DNA of 64,000 nucleotides from contig NC_070575.1 in assembly GCF_026914185.1 (NCBI RefSeq), positions 3,307,001 to 3,371,000 of the forward strand. Reading direction: 5' to 3'. Origin of the DNA: Puccinia triticina. Lineage: Eukaryota > Basidiomycota > Pucciniomycetes > Pucciniales > Pucciniaceae. Positions within the stretch are counted from its first letter, which is position 1, and each line of letters opens with the position of its first letter. The notes under the pieces were generated by a model, which ran no database searches, was not told the DNA's origin, and worked only from the letters and a program-made list of their open reading frames with translations. Made by a program: the position numbers and the translations under genes. Shown one piece after another: positions 63,165-64,000 of this stretch.

Positions 63165-64000
63165 TGTCAGCCTTAGAGTCAACGCAGCTGACCTAAAGTC
63201 TGCCTCTTTTCTACTTATTACATATGAAATTACTTCATATCTTTTTCATCTTAAGAGATATCATTGTTTTGACTTCATATTCTGTTTCCTCATGCAGTTC
63301 TAACCCTAGTCACAACTTACCAATTCTTTGTAACTATACTCCTTCCCTGAGTTATTGAGTTGTGGCGCGCATGCGCAGTTGTGACGTGTCAGCGCTACCA
63401 AGCGCGCCAAACCACTTGTACATATGTAATTACATAAGCAAACTGTGAAAATTTTTGAAGACAGGATCCCCCTTGCCTGAGCAGGATCTACAGACTTCAG
63501 CACACCAGAACCACGCCCCAGATAACCCAGGATCACCACCAAAGAGACCACCACGCTCCCAGTATACCTACCGTCACAGGCGCCTAGGATATTGACAGTA
63601 AGTAGACTCTTTTCACTGAACCTTGCTTATCCAGAGTGAAACTCTGTTGCTCTTGATTGTTTCTTCTTTTCTTCAACTCTTTCAATTTTAAAAGATCAAA
63701 AGGTTATCTCTGGTTAAGACCTACAAAACCAGAGCAGAGTAGTAAACCTACTTCTGAATCCCACCAATGTTTCCTTGTTCTGAGTGGAGGCTGTTGCACT
63801 CTTTCTTGGCCTTGCACAGCTGGCATCCAACTTTTCCAGGTTGAGAATAGCCCAGATCAATTAATAAAGACTTAAAGTCTAGGCCTGATCTTCTCTTTCT
63901 CTCTCTTTCTCTTCCTCTCTTTTAGTTTGTATTTCTTTATCCCAAGAAATCCAAACTATTCCCCCTCCTTTTCCTTGTGTCCTGCTGTCACATAAGAGAC
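63165..64000 (-). repeat. LTR (minus), same family as 53115, runs off the window
   Basis: The plus strand starts TGTCAGCCTTAGAGTCAACG, the inverse of the LTR end. It continues homologous to the 954-bp solo LTR (for example the inverse of GATCCTGGGTT and TCAAAAATTTTCA blocks) up to CACATAAGAGAC at the window edge. About 15 bases should remain outside. It may be solo or the end of a full element. Confidence 0.85.

Overview
The window looks like a repeat-saturated piece of a basidiomycete genome, most likely a rust fungus (Pucciniales). The reasons are short GT-AG introns, fungal element families (copia, DIRS with a tyrosine recombinase, Tad-like LINE ORF1, PIF/Harbinger with a NAM/Myb-type partner, hAT, Helitron ends), a CFEM secreted protein, and two intron-rich multi-pass membrane genes of a type I associate with rusts. 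The organism is an inference. No bacterial operon, CRISPR array or rRNA was seen.

Layout. 0.7-1.5 kb: a spliced CFEM-domain secreted protein gene. 2.2-8.5 kb: a decayed Ty1/copia element whose protease region is split by a 1.18-kb CACTA-like element and whose 5' LTR carries a Harbinger-type MITE. 8.5-13 kb: unassigned repeats, including a dense cluster of GGTACC palindromes. 13-15.6 kb: a PIF/Harbinger element with a broken transposase and an intact convergent partner gene. 16.1-22.0 kb: a minus-strand DIRS-type element with two nested MITEs. 22.3-26.2 kb: solo LTRs, a giant palindromic MITE and a tRNA-Met-like repeat. 26.7-29.1 kb: membrane protein gene A (minus). 29.6-33.7 kb: a complete 4.07-kb TA-flanked transposon with 130-bp TIRs, carrying a DD34E transposase and a convergent, spliced accessory gene with a SAM-like C-terminus. 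34-44 kb: Helitron ends, a 45-bp minisatellite, a 1.56-kb solo LTR, an internally deleted hAT, a two-TM gene broken by a CACTA-type MITE, and a 1.19-kb foldback element. 45-56 kb: LINE ORF1 fragments, a decaying spliced gene, 3 x ~275-bp tandem repeats and a solo LTR. 57-59.4 kb: membrane protein gene B, paralogous to A. 60-64 kb: a stack of nested LTRs and MITEs.

Most coding content is transposon-derived and broken by stops, several of which look like C-to-T changes. The likely host genes are the CFEM gene and membrane genes A and B; the two-TM gene and the gene at 47-48 kb look inactivated. The main novelty candidate is the two-gene TA transposon at 29.6-33.7 kb. The window also offers many precise insertion events, in which removing an element and one target-site copy restores the interrupted reading frame.

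Coordinates of introns and element ends were read by eye. No alignment or database search was possible.
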